Of a DNA stretch of 64,000 nt, positions 8,407 through 17,500 are shown piece by piece. Each line of letters starts with the position of its first letter. The stretch's first letter is position 1. Under the pieces are notes generated by a model that did no database searches, was not told the DNA's origin, and saw nothing but the letters and a program-made list of their open reading frames with translations. The translations under genes were made by a program, and so were the position numbers. This DNA comes from Pedobacter endophyticus (GTDB lineage Bacteria > Bacteroidota > Bacteroidia > Sphingobacteriales > Sphingobacteriaceae). The DNA lies in assembly GCF_015679185.1 (NCBI RefSeq), contig NZ_CP064939.1, forward strand, positions 3,286,001 through 3,350,000, read 5' to 3'.

Positions 8407-8625
8407 TTATCGATGCTGATTTTTCAACGGCGTTAATAGATACTCCAAGCCATTAACCCTGATTTCGAACATGGTAGCCATTAACTCGCCCAATCTTCCT
8501 TTCGGAAAGCCCTTATCCTTGTACCAAAGCAAATAACTTTCTGGGATATTGCAAATCAGTGCGCCTTTATACTTTCCGTAGGGCATTTGCATTTTTACTA
8601 AATCGAGTAATATTTTCGGGTTCAT
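8407..8625 (-). CDS. DUF3820 family protein
   Basis: A 72-residue protein with the DUF3820 signature: MPYGKYKGALICNIPESYLLW, then KDKGFPKGRLGELM and a final helix. The family is small, often found alone, and related by sequence to a domain next to some exonucleases; function is unknown. Its ATG is one base downstream of the ATPase stop, so the two form a tight operon. Confidence 0.85.
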   Translation of the reverse strand: MNPKILLDLVKMQMPYGKYKGALICNIPESYLLWYKDKGFPKGRLGELMATMFEIRVNGLEYLLTPLKNQHR

Positions 8626-8626
8626 G

Positions 8627-9763
8627 TTACAGTATAAAATCTAAATAGTTTTCTTTGTTACCGATTGAAAACGTTGCGTTGGGATAGTTTTTGGCAAAGA
8701 AACCGGGAATCTTCTTTTTTCGATTGCCCCATTTAAAATCTACCGCCGTAATAGCGCCTTCCTTTGTTTCAATAAAATCAATCTCCTGCTGATCGTAGGT
8801 GCGCCAAAAATAGTGTTGTACGTTTTGTTGCTGGTAAGACATCTTTTTTATTCGTTCGCTAAACAAGTAATTTTCCCACAAAAGGCCCTGATCATTACGA
8901 ATCGGCATTAATCTAAAATCGTTAAGTATCGCATTTCGAATGCCGTTATCGTAAAAGTACCATTTCGATAATTTTGTAACCTCTTTTCGTAAGTTGTTGC
9001 TGTAACCACCAACTTTAAAAATAATGAACACTTTTGATAGCAAGTCAAGGTAACGATCGACGGTATTTTTGCTAATCGCCAAAGATCGAGCAAGTTCATC
9101 TATCGACACTTCCGAACCGACCTGAAAGGCAATTAATTTTAACAATTCTAGTAACTTACTGCTATTCTGAACGGTTTCGTACATCAAAATATCTTTTAGT
9201 AAGTACGATTTAACCAGTTCTGTTAAATATTGACTTTTTTCGCCAACGGTATCCAACTGAAATATTTCAGGGTAAGCGCCAAAAATCAACCTTTCTTCGA
9301 GGTTTTGAGCCGTTTGCAATCCGTTTTCATATTGTGCCAACTCCAACTGGGCAATGGGATACAAGTAATAGGTTAAACTTCTCCCCGTTAATGGTTCCCC
9401 TGTTTGGTTGGAAAGATCGAAAGCCGAAGAGCCACTTGCAATAATGGTTAAATCTTTAAAAGTGTCGATTACCAGCTTCAAGATTTTTCCAATCTCAGGT
9501 ATCGTTTGGGCCTCGTCAATGATCAGCAGCTTTACATTGCCTAAAATTCGCTTGTAATTGGCTGCGGTTCTTGTTGAAAGCAGCTTCTGAACATCTTGAT
9601 CTTCTCCATTTAAAAAAAGACTTTCAATGCCAGCTTCTGCAGCAATTTGTTCAATGAGCCAGGTTTTGCCAACCCGCCGCGTTCCAAAAAGCAAAACAAC
9701 TTTATTCTTACCTATCTTTCCAAGAATTGTTGATTTTAAATATCTCGAAATTTGACCTTGCAT
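8627..9763 (-). CDS. AAA ATPase with C-terminal DUF4143 domain
   Basis: A 378-residue protein. Walker A is GTRRVGKT (27-34); Walker B with following residues is IIDEAQ (81-86); a sensor-like IIASGSSAFDL follows. A winged-helix segment (SIDELARSLAISKNTVDRYLDL) precedes the DUF4143 region, which has the nuclease-like EIDFIETKEGAITAVDFKWG near the end. This is the standard layout of the ATPase/DUF4143 family, common as accessory genes in bacteria; no substrate is known. The upstream region carries two overlapping palindromes that could be an operator, or the terminator of mfd. DUF3820 follows. Confidence 0.88.
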   Translation of the reverse strand: MQGQISRYLKSTILGKIGKNKVVLLFGTRRVGKTWLIEQIAAEAGIESLFLNGEDQDVQKLLSTRTAANYKRILGNVKLLIIDEAQTIPEIGKILKLVIDTFKDLTIIASGSSAFDLSNQTGEPLTGRSLTYYLYPIAQLELAQYENGLQTAQNLEERLIFGAYPEIFQLDTVGEKSQYLTELVKSYLLKDILMYETVQNSSKLLELLKLIAFQVGSEVSIDELARSLAISKNTVDRYLDLLSKVFIIFKVGGYSNNLRKEVTKLSKWYFYDNGIRNAILNDFRLMPIRNDQGLLWENYLFSERIKKMSYQQQNVQHYFWRTYDQQEIDFIETKEGAITAVDFKWGNRKKKIPGFFAKNYPNATFSIGNKENYLDFIL

Positions 9764-9782
9764 AAGTCAAATATAAACAAAA

Positions 9783-9852
9783 AACGTTAATTCAGTCAAT
9801 GCATTGACGCAATTAACGTTAATTCAGTCAGTCGACTGACTGAATTAACGTT
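9783..9852. promoter_or_regulatory. Two overlapping 38-bp palindromes (operator or terminator)
   Basis: 9815-9852 is a perfect 38-base palindrome built from AACGTTAATTCAGTCAGTC and its complement. 9783-9820 is a second, near-perfect 38-base palindrome with AACGTTAATTCAGTCAATG as its left half. They share the AACGTT at 9815-9820. Leftward, palindrome 1 is followed by a six-base U run in RNA, so it fits an intrinsic terminator for mfd (stop at 9854). They also lie 20 bases before the ATPase start, a position suited to an operator. Confidence 0.75.
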
Positions 9853-9853
9853 T

Positions 9854-12800
9854 TTAATCAATTAATTCTAAAGTTTGAATCGCCTCATCAACCGTGCTTA
9901 CATTATCAAAAGCGATGCGCAAAGTGTTTTTAACCTCTTTTAAGTTACACATTCGAGGATGATTTTGAGCAAAAGATAAGATCTTGGTAAAAGTATTTGA
10001 ATCGAAGTAAGCCGATTGCTTATCGCTTAGAAAATAGCCACGTAAACTATTCTTCTTAAAACTAATTTTTTCAAAGCCCAGCTTTTTTCCAAGCCATTGC
10101 AAGCGCACCACGCTCAACATAGTTTTTACCTGCTGTGGAACCGGCCCGAAACGATCGGCCAAATGCTTTTCGAAAACGGCGAGCTCAGTCTCATTTTCAA
10201 GCTTCGATAGCTCCGTATACAGGTTGTAACGCTCAGTAATATTGGTAATGTAGGCATCGGGAATGTAAAGCTCTAAATCGGTATCAACCTGTGTAAATCC
10301 CACAAACGGACGCTGCGGCTCGTTCTCAAATAAGCCTTTAAACTCAGCTTCTTTCAATTCCTGAATGGCCTCATCCAAAATTTTATGATACATTTCGAAC
10401 CCGATTTCGGCAATGAAACCACTTTGCTCGGCGCCCAGTAAATTTCCACTACCGCGGATGTCCAAATCTCGCATGGCTACGTTGAAACCGCTTCCAAGGT
10501 CAGAAAACTCTTCAATGGCACTTAAGCGTTTTCTGGCTTCAGAAGTAAGCGTAGATAACGGTGGCGACAGTAAATAACAGAAAGCTTTCTTATTGCTACG
10601 CCCCACACGACCACGCATTTGGTGCAAATCGCTCAAACCGAACATGTGGGCATGGTTGATGATGATGGTGTTGGCGTTCGGAATATCGAGGCCGGCCTCA
10701 ATAATGGTGGTGGCCACCAAAACGTCTTTTTCGCCGTTAATAAAATCAAGCATCACATCTTCAAGCGCATCGCCGTCTAGCTGGCCATGTGCGATGCCAA
10801 TCCTCGCCCTAGGCACCAGTTTCTGTATCATTCCGCCCAATTGCGTCAGGTCGTTCACCCTATTGTGAATAAAGAAAACCTGTCCGCCGCGATCAAGCTC
10901 AAACTGAACCGCCTCCTGAATCAGTTTATCATTAAAAACATGGAGTTCGGTGCTAACGGGTTGACGGTTGGGCGGTGGCGTGCTGATAATCGACAAATCT
11001 CTTGCCCCCATTAGCGAGAAGTGCAACGTTCGCGGAATCGGCGTAGCAGTAAGTGTCAACGTATCAACATTTACACGAATGGCCTTTAAACGCTCTTTAG
11101 CGGCAACCCCAAACTTTTGCTCCTCATCGATAATCATGATGCCCAAATCTTTAAACTTCACATCTTTGCTCAGCAAACGGTGCGTACCGATTAAAACGTC
11201 AACCTTTCCTTCGGCAGCTCTTGCCAATGTATCTTTAATTTGCTTGCTCGTTTTAAAACGATTGATGTAATCAACAGTAACAGGAAAATCTTTTAGGCGA
11301 GATGAAAAGGTCTTAAAATGTTGAAGTGCCAAAATAGTAGTTGGTACGAGCACTGCGGCCTGTTTACCCTCGGCAACTGCTTTAAAGGCCGCACGAACGG
11401 CAATTTCGGTTTTGCCGAAACCCACATCGCCACAAACCAAACGATCCATCGGATGCGGCGATTCCATATCCTTTTTTACATCCTGCGTGGCTTTCAACTG
11501 ATCGGGCGTATCCTCGTAAATAAACGAAGCCTCTAATTCGGTTTGCAAATAACCATCGGGAGAAAAAGCCGTACCCGCCTGGGTTTTGCGCAGGGCATAA
11601 AGCTTAATCAAATCGCGGGCAATGTCTTTAACTTTTTTTTTTGTTGTTTTCTTCAGCTTATCCCAGGCATCGGTACCCAATTTATTCATCTTCGGCACAC
11701 CGCTTTCCTTTCCGCTGTATTTTGCAATGCGGTTTAGCGAGTTGATGTTTACATAAAGCAGGTCATTATCTGCATACACCAGGCGAATCATTTCCTGCGT
11801 TTTGCCATTCACTTCTACCTTTTCCAATCCCGCATATTTTCCAATACCATGATCGATATGCGTAACGTAATCGCCCGATTTTAATTCGCGAAGATCTTTA
11901 AGTGTAATCGCCTGGCTCTTTTGGTAGCCTTTTTTAAGCTTGTATTTATAGTAGCGGTCAAAAATCTGGTGATCGGTATAAAACGCGGTTTGGATTTCCG
12001 GATCAACAAAGCCCTCCCTCAACATGCTGTTAATGGGCGTAAACTTGGCTGTTTTATCAATATCATCTAAAATGGCGTACAAACGCTCAATTTGCTTCGG
12101 CGAATCGGTAAAAATGAAGTTTACAATTCCGGCCTTTTCGTTCTCTTTTAAGTTATGAATTAAAAGGTTAAAATCTTTATTAAACGATGGCTGGGGCTTC
12201 GTTTCAAACTCAAAGCGATGATCGGTTTTATAGAAAAATTGCTTTCCAAATTCTACCAAGGGGAAATCGTGGAAGTGATCGCCAAGCAACTTTTCGTCGC
12301 TAAAGGCAAATTTCGGGTCGATCCATTCCGGATTTTGCGCTTTATCTGCCGCGGGCAAAGCCTTCCAAAGCTCAACCGCCTTTTTATATCCCGCCTTTAT
12401 AATATCGAGCGTAAATTCTACATCTTTAAGCCAAAGCTGCGTATCTTGGTCAATATAATCGAGAATGCTGATGTTGCTTTCCGTTAAAAACTTGGCCTGT
12501 ACATTTGGTACAATGGTGAGTGATTTGACATCGGTTACCGAAAGCTGACTTTCAATATCAAAACTGCGGATACTTTCTACCTCATCGCCAAAAAACTCGA
12601 TGCGGTAAGGCAAATCAGAAGAAAAGGAAAAGATATCGACAATACCGCCACGAATAGAAAACTGCCCGGGTTCGTAAACAAAATCACGCCTGTCGAAATC
12701 GTAATCAATTAAAAACTCATTAATGAAATCGATGCCCAGCTTAGCGCCAAGGCTAATTTCCAGCGTGTTTTTCTCCAGCGCAGAACGATCAATTACCTTT

Positions 12801-13192
12801 TCGGCAATGGCCTCGGGATAGGAAACCACGATTTTGCCAAATTCAGAATCATGATTTAATTCGTTTAAAACCTCCGCACGAGCCAAAACATTTGCTGTGT
12901 CAACCTGCGTAAAATCGAACGATTTACGGTACGAGGATGGAAATAATAACACCTGTTTATCTAAAACTCCCTCTAAATCCGACTGAAAGTAAGCCGCCTC
13001 TTCCCGATCTGGAAGAACAAAAAACAAAGGCTTGTGGAGTAAGAAGTAAGACGAAAGCGCCACAATGGCATCGGCAGAACCAACTAACCCCTTTAATTGT
13101 ATTTTTGGACTTTTAGAGGCGTTTAACGCTTTGGTAAACTCGGTTACCCTATCGTCGGTTTTGTATCTGTTTATTAAATCGCGAATGTTCAA
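9854..13192 (-). CDS. mfd: Transcription-repair coupling factor
   Basis: A 1112-residue SF2 translocase that removes RNA polymerase stalled at DNA lesions and recruits UvrA. In order: a UvrB-like N-terminal module (through about 330), the RNA-polymerase-interacting domain with DYVTHIDHGIGKYAGLEKV, the helicase core with Walker A GDVGFGKTEIAVRAAF, motif II IIDEEQKFGV (DEEQ in place of DExH), TATPIPRTLHFSLMG, the RecG-like TRG region HQMRGRVGRSNKKAFCYL, and the C-terminal TRCF domain. Length is normal. It stands alone, and its 3' end overlaps the T run after a perfect palindrome. Confidence 0.97.
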   Translation of the reverse strand: MNIRDLINRYKTDDRVTEFTKALNASKSPKIQLKGLVGSADAIVALSSYFLLHKPLFFVLPDREEAAYFQSDLEGVLDKQVLLFPSSYRKSFDFTQVDTANVLARAEVLNELNHDSEFGKIVVSYPEAIAEKVIDRSALEKNTLEISLGAKLGIDFINEFLIDYDFDRRDFVYEPGQFSIRGGIVDIFSFSSDLPYRIEFFGDEVESIRSFDIESQLSVTDVKSLTIVPNVQAKFLTESNISILDYIDQDTQLWLKDVEFTLDIIKAGYKKAVELWKALPAADKAQNPEWIDPKFAFSDEKLLGDHFHDFPLVEFGKQFFYKTDHRFEFETKPQPSFNKDFNLLIHNLKENEKAGIVNFIFTDSPKQIERLYAILDDIDKTAKFTPINSMLREGFVDPEIQTAFYTDHQIFDRYYKYKLKKGYQKSQAITLKDLRELKSGDYVTHIDHGIGKYAGLEKVEVNGKTQEMIRLVYADNDLLYVNINSLNRIAKYSGKESGVPKMNKLGTDAWDKLKKTTKKKVKDIARDLIKLYALRKTQAGTAFSPDGYLQTELEASFIYEDTPDQLKATQDVKKDMESPHPMDRLVCGDVGFGKTEIAVRAAFKAVAEGKQAAVLVPTTILALQHFKTFSSRLKDFPVTVDYINRFKTSKQIKDTLARAAEGKVDVLIGTHRLLSKDVKFKDLGIMIIDEEQKFGVAAKERLKAIRVNVDTLTLTATPIPRTLHFSLMGARDLSIISTPPPNRQPVSTELHVFNDKLIQEAVQFELDRGGQVFFIHNRVNDLTQLGGMIQKLVPRARIGIAHGQLDGDALEDVMLDFINGEKDVLVATTIIEAGLDIPNANTIIINHAHMFGLSDLHQMRGRVGRSNKKAFCYLLSPPLSTLTSEARKRLSAIEEFSDLGSGFNVAMRDLDIRGSGNLLGAEQSGFIAEIGFEMYHKILDEAIQELKEAEFKGLFENEPQRPFVGFTQVDTDLELYIPDAYITNITERYNLYTELSKLENETELAVFEKHLADRFGPVPQQVKTMLSVVRLQWLGKKLGFEKISFKKNSLRGYFLSDKQSAYFDSNTFTKILSFAQNHPRMCNLKEVKNTLRIAFDNVSTVDEAIQTLELID

Positions 13193-14100
13193 GGCACAAA
13201 AATAAGCTTATCTTTAGTATTAACCCGCAACTTTATCAAAGGTTTTTTAAGTTTGTGCTTTACCTTTTCATTTGTTTCCGGCCAGATGTGATTGAGATGC
13301 ATTTAGTGCTTACTCAATTTTTTTGTAGCGCTAAGTCTGTGCGGCTTCGGTAAAATCCGGTCAATGTCGTTCAGTTAAGCCTAATCAGTGTCATCCGATA
13401 GCTATCGGATCTGAGCCTTTCCACTTCGCTGAAGATAAACTCAGTAGAAGACTTTTTTAGTGGATAACCCATTAACACCGCCAGGATAAAACTAAGAAAC
13501 ATTGTCACCCTGAGCGGAGTCGAAGGGCAGATGCCTGCGGCCGCCATGTACACCGAACGTTCACTTTCAAGAAGAGGAAAAACCTCATACAAAAATAAAT
13601 TAGCCACGGAGACATGGAAATCACGGAAAATAACTACAATTTTTTCCCTGTTTTTTGTGCTTCCGTGGTAACCTGGTGCATCGTTTTTTTGGCGTTGGCA
13701 TACAAAGAAAAGAGCGAAAGTTAGGTAAGAAAAGTTAAAAGTGATTCCCAGGCTTTAAGCGCAGGCCGCCGCCCCATGTCATTTATTTAAGGAAAAAACA
13801 AAAACATTGTCACCCTGAGCATTTCGACTTGAGCTTGTATTGAGCGTAGTCGAAATGCTCAATACAGGCTTAGTCGAAGGGCGATGTTTATTTGTTTTTT
13901 CCTACAGAAAAGGTCTTCGACTCCGCTCAGATCCGATAGGTATCGGATGACACCCGGCGAGCTTAACTAAATGACATTGGGCGCCCGGTTTCTCGGGTAC
14001 AAATCTAAATTTGTCGGTTTTTATTTACCTTTCGTCGATTAAAGCGATATTCTTGTAACAAAGCAATGCCGAAATCCTCTAAAATATATAAATTGAAAGC
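13193..14100. repeat. 900-bp repeat-rich region without genes
   Basis: Contains a perfect ATCCGATAGCTATCGGAT palindrome (13393-13410) and a one-mismatch copy (13931-13948); CACCCTGAGCGGAGTCGAAGG elements at about 13505 and 13810-13886, the latter folding back on itself; and a CCACGGAG/CTTCCGTGG inverted pair (about 13603-13672). One 78-codon frame at 13371-13607 runs through these repeats and is not credible. The promoter for the DUF2752 gene must be near 14050-14100, but no consensus is clear. Confidence 0.75.
13393..13410. repeat. 18-bp perfect palindrome ATCCGATAGCTATCGGAT
   Basis: Exact palindrome, preceded by GTC. Identical copies occur at 19207-19224 and 63712-63729, and a one-mismatch copy at 13931-13948, always in gene-free DNA next to GTCAT or GATGAC. 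Confidence 0.85.
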
Positions 14101-14403
14101 ATGAAGCACATTAAAAACTTTCCACTTGAACTGATGTTCTGGACGACGGCTTTAGTGTTGCTGGCAGCAGCAAACGCACATGAGCATCACTTTACGCTTT
14201 GTCCGCTGGCCAATTTGGGCTACGAGGGATGGTGTCCCGGATGCGGATTGGGCAGGTCGATAAGCCTTATTTTACATGGTGAGTTCGCATCGAGTTTTGC
14301 AGAACATTGGTTCGGTTTGCCAGCGCTTTTAATTATAATTTATAGAATTTACAGTTTGATAAGAAATAACACAACATCGAAAATTTTAACAACAAATACA
14401 TAG
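14101..14403 (+). CDS. DUF2752 membrane protein
   Basis: A 100-residue protein with two membrane segments (about 10-28 and 70-88) and the family hallmark CPLANLGYEGWCPGCGLGRS: a Cys before the first loop and the C-P-x-C-G-x-G-R-S motif. The Cys residues suggest a metal or redox site at the membrane face, but no function is established. It is followed six bases later by the TM2-domain gene; the two commonly occur together in Bacteroidota, so an operon is likely. Confidence 0.88.
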   Translation: MKHIKNFPLELMFWTTALVLLAAANAHEHHFTLCPLANLGYEGWCPGCGLGRSISLILHGEFASSFAEHWFGLPALLIIIYRIYSLIRNNTTSKILTTNT

Positions 14404-14408
14404 AAACC

Positions 14409-14783
14409 ATGGATATATTTCAATCGCCCCTAATGTCGTTACCAGGTATAACGCCAGAAGAATACGCCTACTTACAACAAGCAACCACAGGATTAAACGA
14501 ACAACAATTGCGTAATTTTTTAATGATTTACGGAAGCCGCAGAAAGCAACCATCAGAAATCTTGTTGCTGGCCCTGATTGGATTTTTGGGTTTCGCCGGG
14601 ATACACCGCTTTGTAATCGGCCAAATCGGGATGGGAATTTTGTACTTCTTTACCGGTGGTTTATGTGCTATTGGTACCATTGTTGACGTGATCAACCACA
14701 AAAGCTTAGCATTTGAGTACAACCAGAAAATGGTTTTTGAAAGCTTGCAAATGGTAAGAATGAGCGGCGGCCAATTTCAGTAA
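14409..14783 (+). CDS. TM2-domain membrane protein
   Basis: A 124-residue protein. Residues 1-50 are polar and Gln-rich; then comes the TM2 domain: a hydrophobic segment (ILLLALIGFLGFAGIHRFVIG) with the conserved G-x-x-x-x-H-R-F loop, a second segment (MGILYFFTGGLCAIGTIVDVI) and a short tail. TM2 proteins are small inner-membrane proteins without a settled role. It is the second gene of the pair with DUF2752 and ends in a strong terminator. Confidence 0.88.
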   Translation: MDIFQSPLMSLPGITPEEYAYLQQATTGLNEQQLRNFLMIYGSRRKQPSEILLLALIGFLGFAGIHRFVIGQIGMGILYFFTGGLCAIGTIVDVINHKSLAFEYNQKMVFESLQMVRMSGGQFQ

Positions 14784-14805
14784 TTTACTTAGAATATAAA
14801 TTTAC

Positions 14806-14842
14806 AATCCCGTCCCGATGAAAACCGAGACGGGATTTTTTT
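14806..14842 (+). terminator. Intrinsic terminator after the TM2 gene
   Basis: Stem AATCCCGTC / GACGGGATT with a 14-base loop, followed by seven T residues, 22 bases after the stop codon. Confidence 0.85.
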
Positions 14843-15502
14843 GCTGTCATCCTGAGCGCAGCGAAGGATCTCTAACCTACCTGCACTAACTTGCTGATAG
14901 CACAACCCCATTTAGCGGCCTGTCAATTTTGAGCAGTGCTGTGTTTAAGTAATATGTTTATCGCTTGCAGATGCTTCGCTCCTACCATTGACTTTATTTT
15001 GTAGCAACTTGATAAACAGAACTACAAGCTAGCCACCCCAACCCCTCCTAAATTAGGAGGGGAGTCGCAACTGCACAACCATTTCGCCTCGAAAACCATC
15101 AAGATCGCACTGCCCAACTCCTCCCGATTTCCTCCTATGGTGTGGACACATCTTTGAAACGTCGTTTTCAAACTATGAATACTCAAAATAACTACAAAAT
15201 TTTATGGGGTTATCCAAGAGCGGTCGTCATCCTCAGCTTGACTGGGGATCTTAATGCGCAATAATTGGGTGCCTTGCATTAAGATTCCCGCCTGCGCGGG
15301 AATGACGATGAGTTGAAAGGAAATGTGTCGACACGATAGGATTTCTCGGCTGCGCTCGAAATGACGACGCTTCTTAGCTGCATTCTTTGAAACATGACCT
15401 CACTCATATTTATTTTTTTCCTGAAAAATTAAAACTCAGAATGATAGAGACGCAACATCAAAAATTTTTAAACAAAATCTCCGATTTGTATATCTTTATC
15501 AA
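14843..15502. repeat. Repeat-rich region before the Nif3-like gene
   Basis: No gene. In order: a GTCATCCTGAGCGCAGCGAAGG element; an ACCCCTCCTAAATTAGGAGGGG hairpin (about 15040-15064) whose reverse complement recurs near 34.73 kb; the second copy of the composite repeat (15144-15349); TTTCTCGGCTGCGCTCGAAA; and an AAAATTAAAACTCAGAATGATAG segment also seen near 19.25 kb and, inverted, near 34.59 kb. TATCTTTA at 15490 is a weak promoter match before the Nif3-like gene. Confidence 0.75.
15144..15349. repeat. Composite ~206-bp dispersed repeat, copy 2
   Basis: Same element as 4010-4216 in the same orientation. Here the ends extend into inverted repeats: CCTATGGTGTGGACACATC from 15134, and its inverted partner GTGTCGACACGATAGG ending at 15340. 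A lone end, CCTATCGTGTGGACACATC, sits at 34532-34550. Confidence 0.8.
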
Positions 15503-16600
15503 ATGAAACTAGCCGAAATAACCAGTTATCTGGAAACCATTGCGCCATTGAATTATCAGGAAGATTACGATAATTCGGGATTGATTGTTGGCGATCCGAA
15601 CATGGAAATTCGTGCCGCATTGGTGGCGTTAGATTGTATCGAGTCCATTGTTGATGAGGCCATTTCGACAGGTTGCAATTTGATTATTACCCATCATCCA
15701 ATTGTGTTTAAGGGCCTAAAAAAGCTTAATGGTAAAACCTATGTTGAACGCGTGGTGCTCAAAGCCATAAAAAACAACATCGCCCTGTACGCCATTCACA
15801 CTAATTTAGATAATATCCATACCGGCGTTAACGCTCGCATTTGCGAACGTTTGGGTTTAAGCGGCACAAAAGTTCTGGCGCCAAAAACTGGCTTGTTAAA
15901 AAAGCTGGTAACCTATTGTCCGCAGGCACAAGCCGAACAGTTGCGCTCGGCATTATTTTACGCTGGTGCTGGCAACATCGGTAACTACAGCGAGTGCAGT
16001 TTCAATGCAGATGGTTTCGGCACATTTAAGGGGAATGAGGATACCGACCCATTTGTAGGCGAGAAAGGCATTCGGCATAGAGAGCCCGAGGTAAGGATTG
16101 AGGTGGTTTTTCACGCACAAAGTGAACGCAAAGTGTTAATCGCCCTGTTTGAAAATCATCCATACGAAGAAGTAGCCTACGATATTTACAAACTGGAAAA
16201 TAAACATCAGTTAATTGGTTCGGGCATGGTGGGCTGGTTGGGATACGATATGGATGGCTACGATTTCCTGCATTTGGTTAAAGACCGCATGCAGGCCAGG
16301 GTAGTTCGGCATACGGATATGATCGGTAAACGAATTAAAAAAGTGGCGGTTTGTGGCGGATCAGGAAGCTTTCTTTTAAAGGACGCGATTGCGGCCGGGG
16401 CAGATGCCTTTGTTACCGCCGATTTTAAATATCACGAGTTTTTTGATGCCGACGAAAAAATCATCATTGCCGACATCGGACACTTTGAAACTGAACAATT
16501 TACATCAAATTTATTGCTTGAAATTATTCAGAAAAAATTTACTAACTTTGCAATCCGTTTAACGGAGCAAAATACAAACCCCATAAATTACTTGTTTTAA
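15503..16600 (+). CDS. Nif3-like dinuclear metal-centre protein
   Basis: A 365-residue member of the NIF3/YbgI family, a toroidal hexamer with a two-metal site. Visible metal ligands: ITHHPIVFKGLK (tandem His) near residue 65 and ADIGHFETEQF near the C-terminus (His and Glu). The long form carries an inserted PII-like domain between the two halves of the metal-binding fold (about residues 130-230), as in other Bacteroidota and Firmicutes. Often annotated as a GTP cyclohydrolase I type 2 homologue, with little support. Its TAA overlaps the ATG of the zinc-ribbon gene by one base, a conserved pairing. Confidence 0.93.
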   Translation: MKLAEITSYLETIAPLNYQEDYDNSGLIVGDPNMEIRAALVALDCIESIVDEAISTGCNLIITHHPIVFKGLKKLNGKTYVERVVLKAIKNNIALYAIHTNLDNIHTGVNARICERLGLSGTKVLAPKTGLLKKLVTYCPQAQAEQLRSALFYAGAGNIGNYSECSFNADGFGTFKGNEDTDPFVGEKGIRHREPEVRIEVVFHAQSERKVLIALFENHPYEEVAYDIYKLENKHQLIGSGMVGWLGYDMDGYDFLHLVKDRMQARVVRHTDMIGKRIKKVAVCGGSGSFLLKDAIAAGADAFVTADFKYHEFFDADEKIIIADIGHFETEQFTSNLLLEIIQKKFTNFAIRLTEQNTNPINYLF

Positions 16601-17343
16601 TGGAACAAACCGTAGAACAAAAGCTAAAAGCTTTATACGAATTACAAAATATCCACACAAAGATTGATAAAATTCGTCAGGTACGTGGCGAGTTGCCAAT
16701 GGAAGTTGCAGATTTAGAGGACGATGTTTTAGGACTAGAGACTCGAATTTCGAAAATCAAAGGAGAGCTTGATGATCTTGAGGATGCAATCGTTACCCGT
16801 AAAAACACCATCAAGGATGCTCAGGCAGCAATAAAAAGATACGATACTCAGTTAAAAGAAGTTAAAAATAACCGTGAATACGATGCTTTAACGAAAGAAA
16901 TTGAAATTCAAGGCTTAGACATTCAGGTTTCTGAGAAAAAGATAAAAGAGCATGGCTTCGAAATTACTTCTAAAACTGAGATCTATGAAGCAGCATTGGC
17001 TGATTTAGAAGGAAGAAAAAAAGATTTAGAGGTTAAAAAAGCTGAACTTGATGTAATTACTGCCGAAACTGAAAAAGACGAGCAGGATTTACAAAAGAAA
17101 GCCGATAAAGCAGAGCCTCAAATTGAGGAACGTTTATTGGTTGCTTACAAGCGTTTACGCAAAAACTCGGTTAACGGTTTAGCTGTAGTAACGATCGATC
17201 GCGATTCTTGCTCAGGATGCTTTAACCAGATTCCACCACAACGCCAGCTGGATATTCGTCAACGTAAAAAAATTATCGTTTGCGAGCACTGTGGCCGTAT
17301 TTTGGTAGATGAGGCTTTAACTCATGAAGTAGCAGAAGCATAA
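16600..17343 (+). CDS. Coiled-coil protein with C4-type zinc ribbon
   Basis: A 247-residue protein. Residues about 15-185 form a continuous antiparallel-type coiled coil rich in E, K and D; residues about 200-240 hold the zinc ribbon with C-S-G-C and C-E-H-C pairs, followed by GRILVDEA. This is the family typified by Chlamydia CT398 and Helicobacter HP0958, some members of which bind RpoN or flagellar parts; in non-flagellated Bacteroidota the role is unclear. It starts inside the stop of the Nif3-like gene and ends in a terminator. Confidence 0.92.
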   Translation: MEQTVEQKLKALYELQNIHTKIDKIRQVRGELPMEVADLEDDVLGLETRISKIKGELDDLEDAIVTRKNTIKDAQAAIKRYDTQLKEVKNNREYDALTKEIEIQGLDIQVSEKKIKEHGFEITSKTEIYEAALADLEGRKKDLEVKKAELDVITAETEKDEQDLQKKADKAEPQIEERLLVAYKRLRKNSVNGLAVVTIDRDSCSGCFNQIPPQRQLDIRQRKKIIVCEHCGRILVDEALTHEVAEA

Positions 17344-17366
17344 TCGCTTGGTATAATCATACATAG

Positions 17367-17397
17367 AAACGTCCCGATCATTGTCGGGACGTTTTTT
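17367..17397 (+). terminator. Intrinsic terminator after the zinc-ribbon gene
   Basis: Eleven-base stem AAACGTCCCGA / TCGGGACGTTT with a six-base loop, running into a T6 tract. Confidence 0.9.
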
Positions 17398-17500
17398 GTT
17401 TGTGCCCAAAACAAGTAATCTCTTTTTGCGTTAAGTGTACATATCCGTAAAGTGTAATTAATATTGCTGTAGCTTCAACAGTATAGAATTCTTATATACA

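Noticed and set aside
8627..9852. Phage-defence island
   Set aside because: The ATPase/DUF4143 and DUF3820 genes alone do not match any defence system I can name; no effector, methylase or nuclease gene is linked.
13371..13607. 78-codon frame in repeats
   Set aside because: Built from the ATCCGATAGC palindrome and GAGCGGAGTC repeat; similar frames arise wherever those repeats lie.
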